Positions 15,001 to 25,636 of a stretch of 64,000 bases of DNA are shown in pieces. Each line of letters starts with the position of its first letter. The stretch's first letter is position 1. The stretch spans positions 14,791,016 to 14,855,015 of the forward strand of contig NW_024037051.1 in NCBI RefSeq assembly GCF_015706575.1, given 5' to 3'. The notes under the pieces were generated by a model. The model was not told the origin of the DNA. It saw nothing but the letters and a program-made list of their open reading frames with translations, and made no database searches. The position numbers were made by a program, and so were the translations under genes. Source of the DNA: Patiria miniata. Its lineage: Eukaryota > Echinodermata > Asteroidea > Valvatida > Asterinidae.

Positions 15001-18000
15001 ATCTGGACAAACTCGGTACCATTTTGAAGCGGATGAATGGGCCAACCCGCATGCAAATCGGCAGGTCGATAGACCCGAAACTTTTGGAGAAAATCCCAGA
15101 AGTAGCAGCGGATGCCCCTTCTTTCGCTTTTGTGCAGTAAGTCCCATAGGGAGGCCTGTCAGCGCCAACCCGCATGGCTCCCATGTATCGCAGCCTGAAG
15201 GTACCTTAACCTGGATGGATCTGGACAAACTCGGTACCATTTTGAAGCGGATGAATGGGCCAACCCGCATGCAAATCGGCAGGTCGATAGACCCGAAACT
15301 TTTGGAGAAAATCCAGAAGTAGCAGCGGATGCCCCTTCTTTCGCTTTTGTGCAGTAAGTCCCATAGGGAGGCCTGTCAGCGCCAACCCGCATGGCTCCCA
15401 TGTATCGCAGCCTGAAGGTACCTTAACCTGGATGGATCTGGACAAACTCGGTACCATTTTGAAGCGGATGAATGGGCCAACCCGCATGCAAATCGGCAGG
15501 TCGATAGACCCGAAACTTTTGGAGAAAATCCAGAAGTAGCAGCGGATGCCCCTTCTTTCGCTTTTGTGCAGTAAGTCCCATAGGGAGGCCTGTCAGCGCC
15601 AACCCGCATGGCTCCCATGTATCGCAGCCTGAAGGTACCTTAACCTGGATGGATCTGGACAAACTCGGTACCATTTTGAAGCGGATGAATGGGCCAACCC
15701 GCATGCAAATCGGCAGGTCGATAGACCCGAAACTTTTGGAGAAAATCCCAGAAGTAGCAGCGGATGCCCCTTCTTTCGCTTTTGTGCAGTAAGTCCCATA
15801 GGGAGGCCTGTCAGCGCCAACCCGCATGGCTCCCATGTATCGCAGCCTGAAGGTACCTTAACCTGGATGGATCTGGACAAACTCGGTACCATTTTGAAGC
15901 GGATGAATGGGCCAACCCGCATGCAAATCGGCAGGTCGATAGACCCGAAACTTTTGGAGAAAATCCCAGAAGTAGCAGCGGATGCCCCTTCTTTCGCTTT
16001 TGTGCAGTAAGTCCCATAGGGAGGCCTGTCAGCGCCAACCCGCCTGGCTCCCATGTATCGCAGCCTGAAGGTACCTTAACCTGGATGGATCTGGACAAAC
16101 TCGGTACCATTTTGAAGCGGATGAATGGGCCAACCCGCATGCAAATCGGCAGGTCGATAGACCCGAAACTTTTGGAGAAAATCCCAGAAGTAGCAGCGGA
16201 TGCCCCTTCTTTCGCTTTTGTGCAGTAAGTCCCATAGGGAGGCCTGTCAGCGCCAACCCGCATGGCTCCCATGTATCGCAGCCTGAAGGTACCTTAACCT
16301 GGATGGATCTGGACAAACTCGGTACCATTTTGAAGCGGATGAATGGGCCAACCCGCATGCAAATCGGCAGGTCGATAGACCCGAAACTTTTGGAGAAAAT
16401 CCAGAAGTAGCAGCGGATGCCCCTTCTTTCGCTTTTGTGCAGTAAGTCCCATAGGGAGGCCTGTCAGCGCCAACCCGCTGGCTCCCATGTATCGCAGCCT
16501 GAAGGTACCTTAACCTGGATGGATCTGGACAAACTCGGTACCATTTTGAAGCGGATGAATGGGCCAACCCGCATGCAAATCGGCAGGTCGATAGACCCGA
16601 AACTTTGGAGAAAATCCCAGAAGTAGCAGCGGATGCCCCTTCTTTCGCTTTTGTGCAGTAAGTCCCATAGGGAGGCCTGTCAGCGCCAACCCGCATGGCT
16701 CCCATGTATCGCAGCCTGAAGGTAACCATTTTTGAAGCGGATGAATGGGCCAACCCGCATGCAAATCGGCAGGTCGATAGACCCGAAACTTTTGGAGAAA
16801 ATCCAGAAGTAGCAGCGGATGCCCCTTCTTTCGCTTTTGTGCAGTAAGTCCCATAGGGAGGCCTGTCAGCGCCAACCCGCATGGCTCCCATGTATCGCAG
16901 CCTGAAGGTACCTTAACCTGGATGGATCTGGACAAACTCGGTACCATTTTGAAGCGGATGAATGGGCCAACCCGCATGCAAATCGGCAGGTCGATAGACC
17001 CGAAACTTTTGGAGAAAATCCAGAAGTAGCAGCGGATGCCCCTTCTTTCGCTTTTGTGCAGTAAGTCCCATAGGGAGGCCTGTCAGCGCCAACCCGCATG
17101 GCTCCCATGTATCGCAGCCTGAAGGTACCTTAACCTGGATGGATCTGGACAAACTCGGTACCATTTTGAAGCGGATGAATGGGCCAACCCGCATGCAAAT
17201 CGGCAGGTCGATAGACCCGAAACTTTTGGAGAAAATCCCAGAAGTAGCAGCGGATGCCCCTTCTTTCGCTTTTGTGCAGTAAGTCCCATAGGGAGGCCTG
17301 TCAGCGCCAACCCGCATGGCTCCCATGTATCGCAGCCTGAAGGTACCTTAACCTGGATGGATCTGGACAAACTCGGTACCATTTTGAAGCGGATGAATGG
17401 GCCAACCCGCATGCAAATCGGCAGGTCGATAGACCCGAAACTTTTGGAGAAAATCCAGAAGTAGCAGCGGATGCCCTTCTTTCGCTTTTGTGCAGTAAGT
17501 CCCATAGGGAGGCCTGTCAGCGCCAACCCGCCTGGCTCCCATGTATCGCAGCCTGAAGGTACCTTAACCTGGATGGATCTGGACAAACTCGGTACCATTT
17601 TGAAGCGGATGAATGGGCCAACCCGCATGCAAATCGGCAGGTCGATAGACCCGAAACTTTTGGAGAAAATCCAGAAGTAGCAGCGGATGCCCCTTCTTTC
17701 GCTTTTGTGCAGTAAGTCCCATAGGGAGGCCTGTCAGCGCCAACCCGCATGGCTCCCATGTATCGCAGCCTGAAGGTACCTTAACCTGGATGGATCTGGA
17801 CAAACTCGGTACCATTTTGAAGCGGATGAATGGGCCAACCCGCATGCAAATCGGCAGGTCGATAGACCCGAAACTTTTGGAGAAAATCCAGAAGTAGCAG
17901 CGGATGCCCCTTCTTTCGCTTTTGTGCAGTAAGTCCCATAGGGAGGCCTGTCAGCGCCAACCCGCATGGCTCCCATGTATCGCAGCCTGAAGGTACCTTA

Positions 18001-21000
18001 ACCTGGATGGATCTGGACAAACTCGGTACCATTTTGAAGCGGATGAATGGGCCAACCCGCATGCAAATCGGCAGGTCGATAGACCCGAAACTTTTGGAGA
18101 AAATCCCAGAAGTAGCAGCGGATGCCCCTTCTTTCGCTTTTGTGCAGTAAGTCCCATAGGGAGGCCTGTCAGCGCCAACCCGCATGGCTCCCATGTATCG
18201 CAGCCTGAAGGTACCTTAACCTGGATGGATCTGGACAAACTCGGTACCATTTTGAAGCGGATGAATGGGCCAACCCGCATGCAAATCGGCAGGTCGATAG
18301 ACCCGAAACTTTTGGAGAAAATCCCAGAAGTAGCAGCGGATGCCCCTTCTTTCGCTTTTGTGCAGTAAGTCCCATAGGGAGGCCTGTCAGCGCCAACCCG
18401 CCTGGCTCCCATGTATCGCAGCCTGAAGGTACCTTAACCTGGATGGATCTGGACAAACTCGGTACCATTTTGAAGCGGATGAATGGGCCAACCCGCATGC
18501 AAATCGGCAGGTCGATAGACCCGAAACTTTTGGAGAAAATCCCAGAAGTAGCAGCGGATGCCCCTTCTTTCGCTTTTGTGCAGTAAGTCCCATAGGGAGG
18601 CCTGTCAGCGCCAACCCGCATGGCTCCCATGTATCGCAGCCTGAAGGTACCTTAACCTGGATGGATCTGGACAAACTCGGTACCATTTTGAAGCGGATGA
18701 ATGGGCCAACCCGCATGCAAATCGGCAGGTCGATAGACCCGAAACTTTTGGAGAAAATCCCAGAAGTAGCAGCGGATGCCCCTTCTTTCGCTTTTGTGCA
18801 GTAAGTCCCATAGGGAGGCCTGTCAGCGCCAACCCGCCTGGCTCCCATGTATCGCAGCCTGAAGGTACCTTAACCTGGATGGATCTGGACAAACTCGGTA
18901 CCATTTTGAAGCGGATGAATGGGCCAACCCGCATGCAAATCGGCAGGTCGATAGACCCGAAACTTGGAGAAAATCCAGAAGTAGCAGCGGATGCCCCTTC
19001 TTTCGCTTTTGTGCAGTAAGTCCCATAGGGAGGCCTGTCAGCGCCAACCCGCATGGCTCCCATGTATCGCAGCCTGAAGGTACCTTAACCTGGATGGATC
19101 TGGACAAACTCGGTACCATTTTGAAGCGGATGAATGGGCCAACCCGCATGCAAATCGGCAGGTCGATAGACCCGAAACTTTTGGAGAAAATAGAAGTAGC
19201 AGCGGATGCCCCTTCTTTCGCTTTTGTGCAGTAAGTCCCATAGGGAGGCCTGTCAGCGCCAACCCGCCTGGCTCCCATGTATCGCAGCCTGAAGGTACCT
19301 TAACCTGGATGGATCTGGACAAACTCGGTACCATTTTGAAGCGGATGAATGGGCCAACCCGCATGCAAATCGGCAGGTCGATAGACCCGAAACTTTTGGA
19401 GAAAATCCCAGAAGTAGCAGCGGATGCCCCTTCTTTCGCTTTTGTGCAGTAAGTCCCATAGGGAGGCCTGTCAGCGCCAACCCGCATGGCTCCCATGTAT
19501 CGCAGCCTGAAGGTACCTTAACCTGGATGGATCTGGACAAACTCGGTACCATTTTGAAGCGGATGAATGGGCCAACCCGCATGCAAATCGGCAGGTCGAT
19601 AGACCCGAAACTTTTGGAGAAAATCCAGAAGTAGCAGCGGATGCCCCTTCTTTCGCTTTTGTGCAGTAAGTCCCATAGGGAGGCCTGTCAGCGCCAACCC
19701 GCATGGCTCCCATGTATCGCAGCCTGAAGGTACCTTAACCTGGATGGATCTGGACAAACTCGGTACCATTTTGAAGCGGATGAATGGGCCAACCCGCATG
19801 CAAATCGGCAGGTCGATAGACCCGAAACTTTTGGAGAAAATCCCAGAAGTAGCAGCGGATGCCCCTTCTTTCGCTTTTGTGCAGTAAGTCCCATAGGGAG
19901 GCCTGTCAGCGCCAACCCGCTGGCTCCCATGTATCGCAGCCTGAAGGTACCTTAACCTGGATGGATCTGGACAAACTCGGTACCATTTTGAAGCGGATGA
20001 ATGGGCCAACCCGCATGCAAATCGGCAGGTCGATAGACCCGAAACTTTTGGAGAAAATCCCAGAAGTAGCAGCGGATGCCCCTTCTTTCGCTTTTGTGCA
20101 GTAAGTCCCATAGGGAGGCCTGTCAGCGCCAAACCGCATGGCTCCCATGTATCGCAGCCTGAAGGTACCTTAACCTGGATGGATCTGGACAAACTCGGTA
20201 CCATTTTGAAGCGGATGAATGGGCCAACCCGCATGCAAATCGGCAGGTCGATAGACCCGAAACTTTTGAGAAATCCCAGAAGTAGCAGCGGATGCCCCTT
20301 CTTTCGCTTTTGTGCAGTAAGTCCCATAGGGAGGCCTGTCAGCGCCAACCCGCCTGGCTCCCATGTATCGCAGCCTGAAGGTACCTTAACCTGGATGGAT
20401 CTGGACAAACTCGGTACCATTTTGAAGCGGATGAATGGGCCAACCCGCATGCAAATCGGCAGGTCGATAGACCCGAAACTTTTGGAGAAAATCCCAGAAG
20501 TAGCAGCGGATGCCCCTTCTTTCGCTTTTGTGCAGTAAGTCCCATAGGGAGGCCTGTCAGCGCCAACCCGCATGGCTCCCATGTATCGCAGCCTGAAGGT
20601 ACCTTAACCTGGATGGATCTGGACAAACTCGGTACCATTTTGAAGCGGATGAATGGGCCAACCCGCATGCAAATCGGCAGGTCGATAGACCCGAAACTTT
20701 GGAGAAAATCCCAGAAGTAGCAGCGGATGCCCCTTCTTTCGCTTTTGTGCAGTAAGTCCCATAGGGAGGCCTGTCAGCGCCAACCCGCATGGCTCCCATG
20801 TATCGCAGCCTGAAGGTACCTTAACCTGGATGGATCTGGACAAACTCGGTACCATTTTGAAGCGGATGAATGGGCCAACCCGCATGCAAATCGGCAGGTC
20901 GATAGACCCGAAACTTTTGGAGAAAATCCAGAAGTAGCAGCGGATGCCCCTTCTTTCGCTTTTGTGCAGTAAGTCCCATAGGGAGGCCTGTCAGCGCCAA

Positions 21001-24000
21001 CCCGCATGGCTCCCATGTATCGCAGCCTGAAGGTACCTTAACCTGGATGGATCTGGACAAACTCGGTACCATTTTGAAGCGGATGAATGGGCCAACCCGC
21101 ATGCAAATCGGCAGGTCGATAGACCCGAAACTTTTGGAGAAAATCCCAGAAGTAGCAGCGGATGCCCCTTCTTTCGCTTTTGTGCAGTAAGTCCCATAGG
21201 GAGGCCTGTCAGCGCCAACCCGCCTGGCTCCCATGTATCGCAGCCTGAAGGTACCTTAACCTGGATGGATCTGGACAAACTCGGTACCATTTTGAAGCGG
21301 ATGAATGGGCCAACCCGCATGCAAATCGGCAGGTCGATAGACCCGAAACTTTTGAGAAAATCCCAGAAGTAGCAGCGGATGCCCTTCTTTCGCTTTTGTG
21401 CAGTAAGTCCCATAGGGAGGCCTGTCAGCGCCAACCCGCATGGCTCCCATGTATCGCAGCCTGAAGGTACCTTAACCTGGATGGATCTGGACAAACTCGG
21501 TACCATTTTGAAGCGGATGAATGGGCCAACCCGCATGCAAATCGGCAGGTCGATAGACCCGAAACTTTTGGAGAAAATCCCAGAAGTAGCAGCGGATGCC
21601 CCTTCTTTCGCTTTTGTGCAGTAAGTCCCATAGGGAGGCCTGTCAGCGCCAACCCGCATGGCTCCCATGTATCGCAGCCTGAAGGTACCTTAACCTGGAT
21701 GGATCTGGACAAACTCGGTACCATTTTGAAGCGGATGAATGGGCCAACCCGCATGCAAATCGGCAGGTCGATAGACCCGAAACTTTTGGAGAAAATCCAG
21801 AAGTAGCAGCGGATGCCCCTTCTTTCGCTTTTGTGCAGTAAGTCCCATAGGGAGGCCTGTCAGCGCCAACCCGCATGGCTCCCATGTATCGCAGCCTGAA
21901 GGTACCTTAACCTGGATGGATCTGGACAAACTCGGTACCATTTTGAAGCGGATGAATGGGCCAACCCGCATGCAAATCGGCAGGTCGATAGACCCGAAAC
22001 TTTTGGAGAAAATCCCAGAAGTAGCAGCGGATGCCCCTTCTTTCGCTTTTGTGCAGTAAGTCCCATAGGGAGGCCTGTCAGCGCCAACCCGCATGGCTCC
22101 CATGTATCGCAGCCTGAAGGTACCTTAACCTGGATGGATCTGGACAAACTCGGTACCATTTTGAAGCGGATGAATGGGCCAACCCGCATGCAAATCGGCA
22201 GGTCGATAGACCCGAAACTTTTGGAGAAAATCCAGAAGTAGCAGCGGATGCCCCTTCTTTCGCTTTTGTGCAGTAAGTCCCATAGGGAGGCCTGTCAGCG
22301 CCAACCCGCATGGCTCCCATGTATCGCAGCCTGAAGGTACCTTAACCTGGATGGATCTGGACAAACTCGGTACCATTTTGAAGCGGATGAATGGGCCAAC
22401 CCGCATGCAAATCGGCAGGTCGATAGACCCGAAACTTTTGGAGAAAATCCCAGAAGTAGCAGCGGATGCCCTTCTTTCGCTTTTGTGCAGTAAGTCCCAT
22501 AGGGAGGCCTGTCAGCGCCAACCCGCATGGCTCCCATGTATCGCAGCCTGAAGGTACCTTAACCTGGATGGATCTGGACAAACTCGGTACCATTTTGAAG
22601 CGGATGAATGGGCCAACCCGCATGCAAATCGGCAGGTCGATAGACCCGAAACTTTTGGAGAAAATCCCAGAAGTAGCAGCGGATGCCCCTTCTTTCGCTT
22701 TTGTGCAGTAAGTCCCATAGGGAGGCCTGTCAGCGCCAACCCGCATGGCTCCCATGTATCGCAGCCTGAAGGTACCTTAACCTGGATGGATCTGGACAAA
22801 CTCGGTACCATTTTGAAGCGGATGAATGGGCCAACCCGCATGCAAATCGGCAGGTCGATAGACCCGAAACTTTTGGAGAAAATCCCAGAAGTAGCAGCGG
22901 ATGCCCCTTCTTTCGCTTTGTGCAGTAAGTCCCATAGGGAGGCCTGTCAGCGCCAACCCGCCTGGCTCCCATGTATCGCAGCCTGAAGGTACCTTAACCT
23001 GGATGGATCTGGACAAACTCGGTACCATTTTGAAGCGGATGAATGGGCCAACCCGCATGCAAATCGGCAGGTCGATAGACCCGAAACTTTTGGAGAAAAT
23101 CCCAGAAGTAGCAGCGGATGCCCCTTCTTTCGCTTTTGTGCAGTAAGTCCCATAGGGAGGCCTGTCAGCGCCAACCCGCATGGCTCCCATGTATCGCAGC
23201 CTGAAGGTACCTTAACCTGGATGGATCTGGACAAACTCGGTACCATTTTGAAGCGGATGAATGGGCCAACCCGCATGCAAATCGGCAGGTCGATAGACCC
23301 GAAACTTTTGGAGAAAATCCCAGAAGTAGCAGCGGATGCCCCTTCTTTCGCTTTTGTGCAGTAAGTCCCATAGGGAGGCCTGTCAGCGCCAACCCGCATG
23401 GCTCCCATGTATCGCAGCCTGAAGGTACCTTAACCTGGATGGATCTGGACAAACTCGGTACCATTTTGAAGCGGATGAATGGGCCAACCGCATGCAAATC
23501 GGCAGGTCGATAGACCCGAAACTTTTGGAGAAAATCCAGAAGTAGCAGCGGATGCCCCTTCTTTCGCTTTTGTGCAGTAAGTCCCATAGGGAGGCCTGTC
23601 AGCGCCAACCCGCATGGCTCCCATGTATCGCAGCCTGAAGGTACCTTAACCTGGATGGATCTGGACAAACTCGGTACCATTTTGAAGCGGATGAATGGGC
23701 CAACCCGCATGCAAATCGGCAGGTCGATAGACCCGAAACTTTTGGAGAAAATCCAGAAGTAGCAGCGGATGCCCCTTCTTTCGCTTTTGTGCAGTAAGTC
23801 CATAGGGAGGCCTGTCAGCGCCAACCCGCCATGGCTCCCATGTATCGCAGCCTGAAGGTACCTTAACCTGGATGGATCTGGACAAACTCGGTACCATTTT
23901 GAAGCGGATGAATGGGCCAACCCGCATGCAAATCGGCAGGTCGATAGACCCGAAACTTTTGGAGAAAATCCCAGAAGTAGCAGCGGATGCCCCTTCTTTC

Positions 24001-24736
24001 GCTTTTGTGCAGTAAGTCCCATAGGGAGGCCTGTCAGCGCCAACCCGCATGGCTCCCATGTATCGCAGCCTGAAGGTACCTTAACCTGGATGGATCTGGA
24101 CAAACTCGGTACCATTTTGAAGCGGATGAATGGGCCAACCCGCATGCAAATCGGCAGTCGATAGACCCGAAACTTTTGGAGAAAATCCCAGAAGTAGCAG
24201 CGGATGCCCCTTCTTTCGCTTTTGTGCAGTAAGTCCCATAGGGAGGCCTGTCAGCGCCAACCCGCATGGCTCCCATGTATCGCAGCCTGAAGGTACCTTA
24301 ACCTGGATGGATCTGGACAAACTCGTACCATTTTGAAGCGGATGAATGGGCCAACCCGCATGCAAATCGGCAGGTCGATAGACCCGAAACTTTTGGAGAA
24401 AATCCCAGAAGTAGCAGCGGATGCCCCTTCTTTCGCTTTGTGCAGTAAGTCCCATAGGGAGGCCTGTCAGCGCCAACCCGCATGGCTCCCATGTATCGCA
24501 GCCTGAAGGTACCTTAACCTGGATGGATCTGGACAAACTCGGTACCATTTTGAAGCGGATGAATGGGCAACCCGCATGCAAATCGGCAGGTCGATAGACC
24601 CGAAACTTTTGGAGAAAATCCAGAAGTAGCAGCGGATGCCCCTTCTTTCGCTTTTGTGCAGTAAGTCCCATAGGGAGGCCTGTCAGCGCCAACCCGCATG
24701 GCTCCCATGTATCGCAGCCTGAAGGTACCTTAACCC
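1..24736. repeat. 218-bp satellite array, about 114 copies
   Basis: A head-to-tail tandem array with a consensus period of 218 bp fills the whole interval. It begins before the window and ends at the assembly gap, so its true size is unknown. Units differ mostly by single-base indels at fixed spots (ATCCCAG/ATCCAG, GCCCCTTC/GCCCTTC, TTTT/TTT in GAAACTTTTGG) and by one A/C variant (CGCATGG/CGCCTGG). Each unit has two GGTACC sites 30-35 bp apart and many CpGs, and is clearly more GC-rich than the flanks. Because 218 is not divisible by three, open frames run from unit to unit on both strands; these are repeat by-products. The array lies upstream of the first visible SMARCD exon, and that gene's N-terminal exons are missing, so it may sit inside a SMARCD intron (inference). 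Confidence 0.98.
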
Positions 24737-25236
24737 NNNNNNNNNNNNNNNNNNNNNNNNNNNNNNNNNNNNNNNNNNNNNNNNNNNNNNNNNNNNNNNN
24801 NNNNNNNNNNNNNNNNNNNNNNNNNNNNNNNNNNNNNNNNNNNNNNNNNNNNNNNNNNNNNNNNNNNNNNNNNNNNNNNNNNNNNNNNNNNNNNNNNNNN
24901 NNNNNNNNNNNNNNNNNNNNNNNNNNNNNNNNNNNNNNNNNNNNNNNNNNNNNNNNNNNNNNNNNNNNNNNNNNNNNNNNNNNNNNNNNNNNNNNNNNNN
25001 NNNNNNNNNNNNNNNNNNNNNNNNNNNNNNNNNNNNNNNNNNNNNNNNNNNNNNNNNNNNNNNNNNNNNNNNNNNNNNNNNNNNNNNNNNNNNNNNNNNN
25101 NNNNNNNNNNNNNNNNNNNNNNNNNNNNNNNNNNNNNNNNNNNNNNNNNNNNNNNNNNNNNNNNNNNNNNNNNNNNNNNNNNNNNNNNNNNNNNNNNNNN
25201 NNNNNNNNNNNNNNNNNNNNNNNNNNNNNNNNNNNN
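24737..25236. other. assembly gap, 500 N
   Basis: Exactly 500 N bases, a typical placeholder length. The satellite stops at its left edge in mid-unit and unique AT-rich sequence starts at its right edge. The real length, and whether a SMARCD exon lies inside it, cannot be known from this window. Confidence 0.99.
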
Positions 25237-25535
25237 CCTCTCAAAATTTACAATCTTTAAGAACTTATACATCAGATATCAACAACAGTAAAGCTTTTGT
25301 CTACTTGAAAAAAGGGGGGGGGGGGATTAAAATATTCTAACACTACAGATATTAACTGTACTTAATAATTAATGGAGACAGTTGTGTGTGTCATGTTACC
25401 CAAATAACACATTTTTGTATCTTTTTCCCCTCTTGATTCTTTCCTTTTCTCCATCCTTTCTGCAATATTTTTATATTTTTCCATGCCCCCTTCCCTTCTC
25501 CTACCTCTCCCCCCCCCCAACTTCCACCTTTTCAG

Positions 25536-25636
25536 TGGCACCGTACAAGCACAACCACGGAAACAGATGGTTTTCAGGTCAAGAGACCAGCAGCGAGAAC
25601 GTCAAATGCACGCTGTTGCTTCTGCTGGACCATCAG
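25536..25636 (+). CDS. SMARCD1: SMARCD exon (WHRT...), 1 nt short
   Basis: Acceptor TTTTCAG ends at 25535 and donor CAG|GTTTGT begins at 25637. The first part reads [18 protein letters not shown], an almost exact BAF60 match just before the SWIB domain. The last part reads [14 protein letters not shown] but in another frame. The exon is 101 nt whereas the family needs 102 (34 codons), so one base is missing between about 25588 and 25597. Because both borders and both protein halves are conserved, a sequencing or assembly error is the simplest reading. A real disabling allele is the alternative. Confidence 0.9.

Noticed and set aside
19518..20582. Minus-strand open frame of 354 codons in the satellite, and many of 80-225 codons
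   Set aside because: They follow the 218-bp unit through frame-changing indels, repeat the same peptide blocks in several frames and have no start, splice or domain support.
1..24736. CRISPR array
   Set aside because: The units are contiguous 218-bp repeats with no unique spacers, in a eukaryotic intron-bearing sequence.
24081..25244. Open frame of 387 codons across the N gap
   Set aside because: It is mostly translated N bases plus satellite; not a gene.
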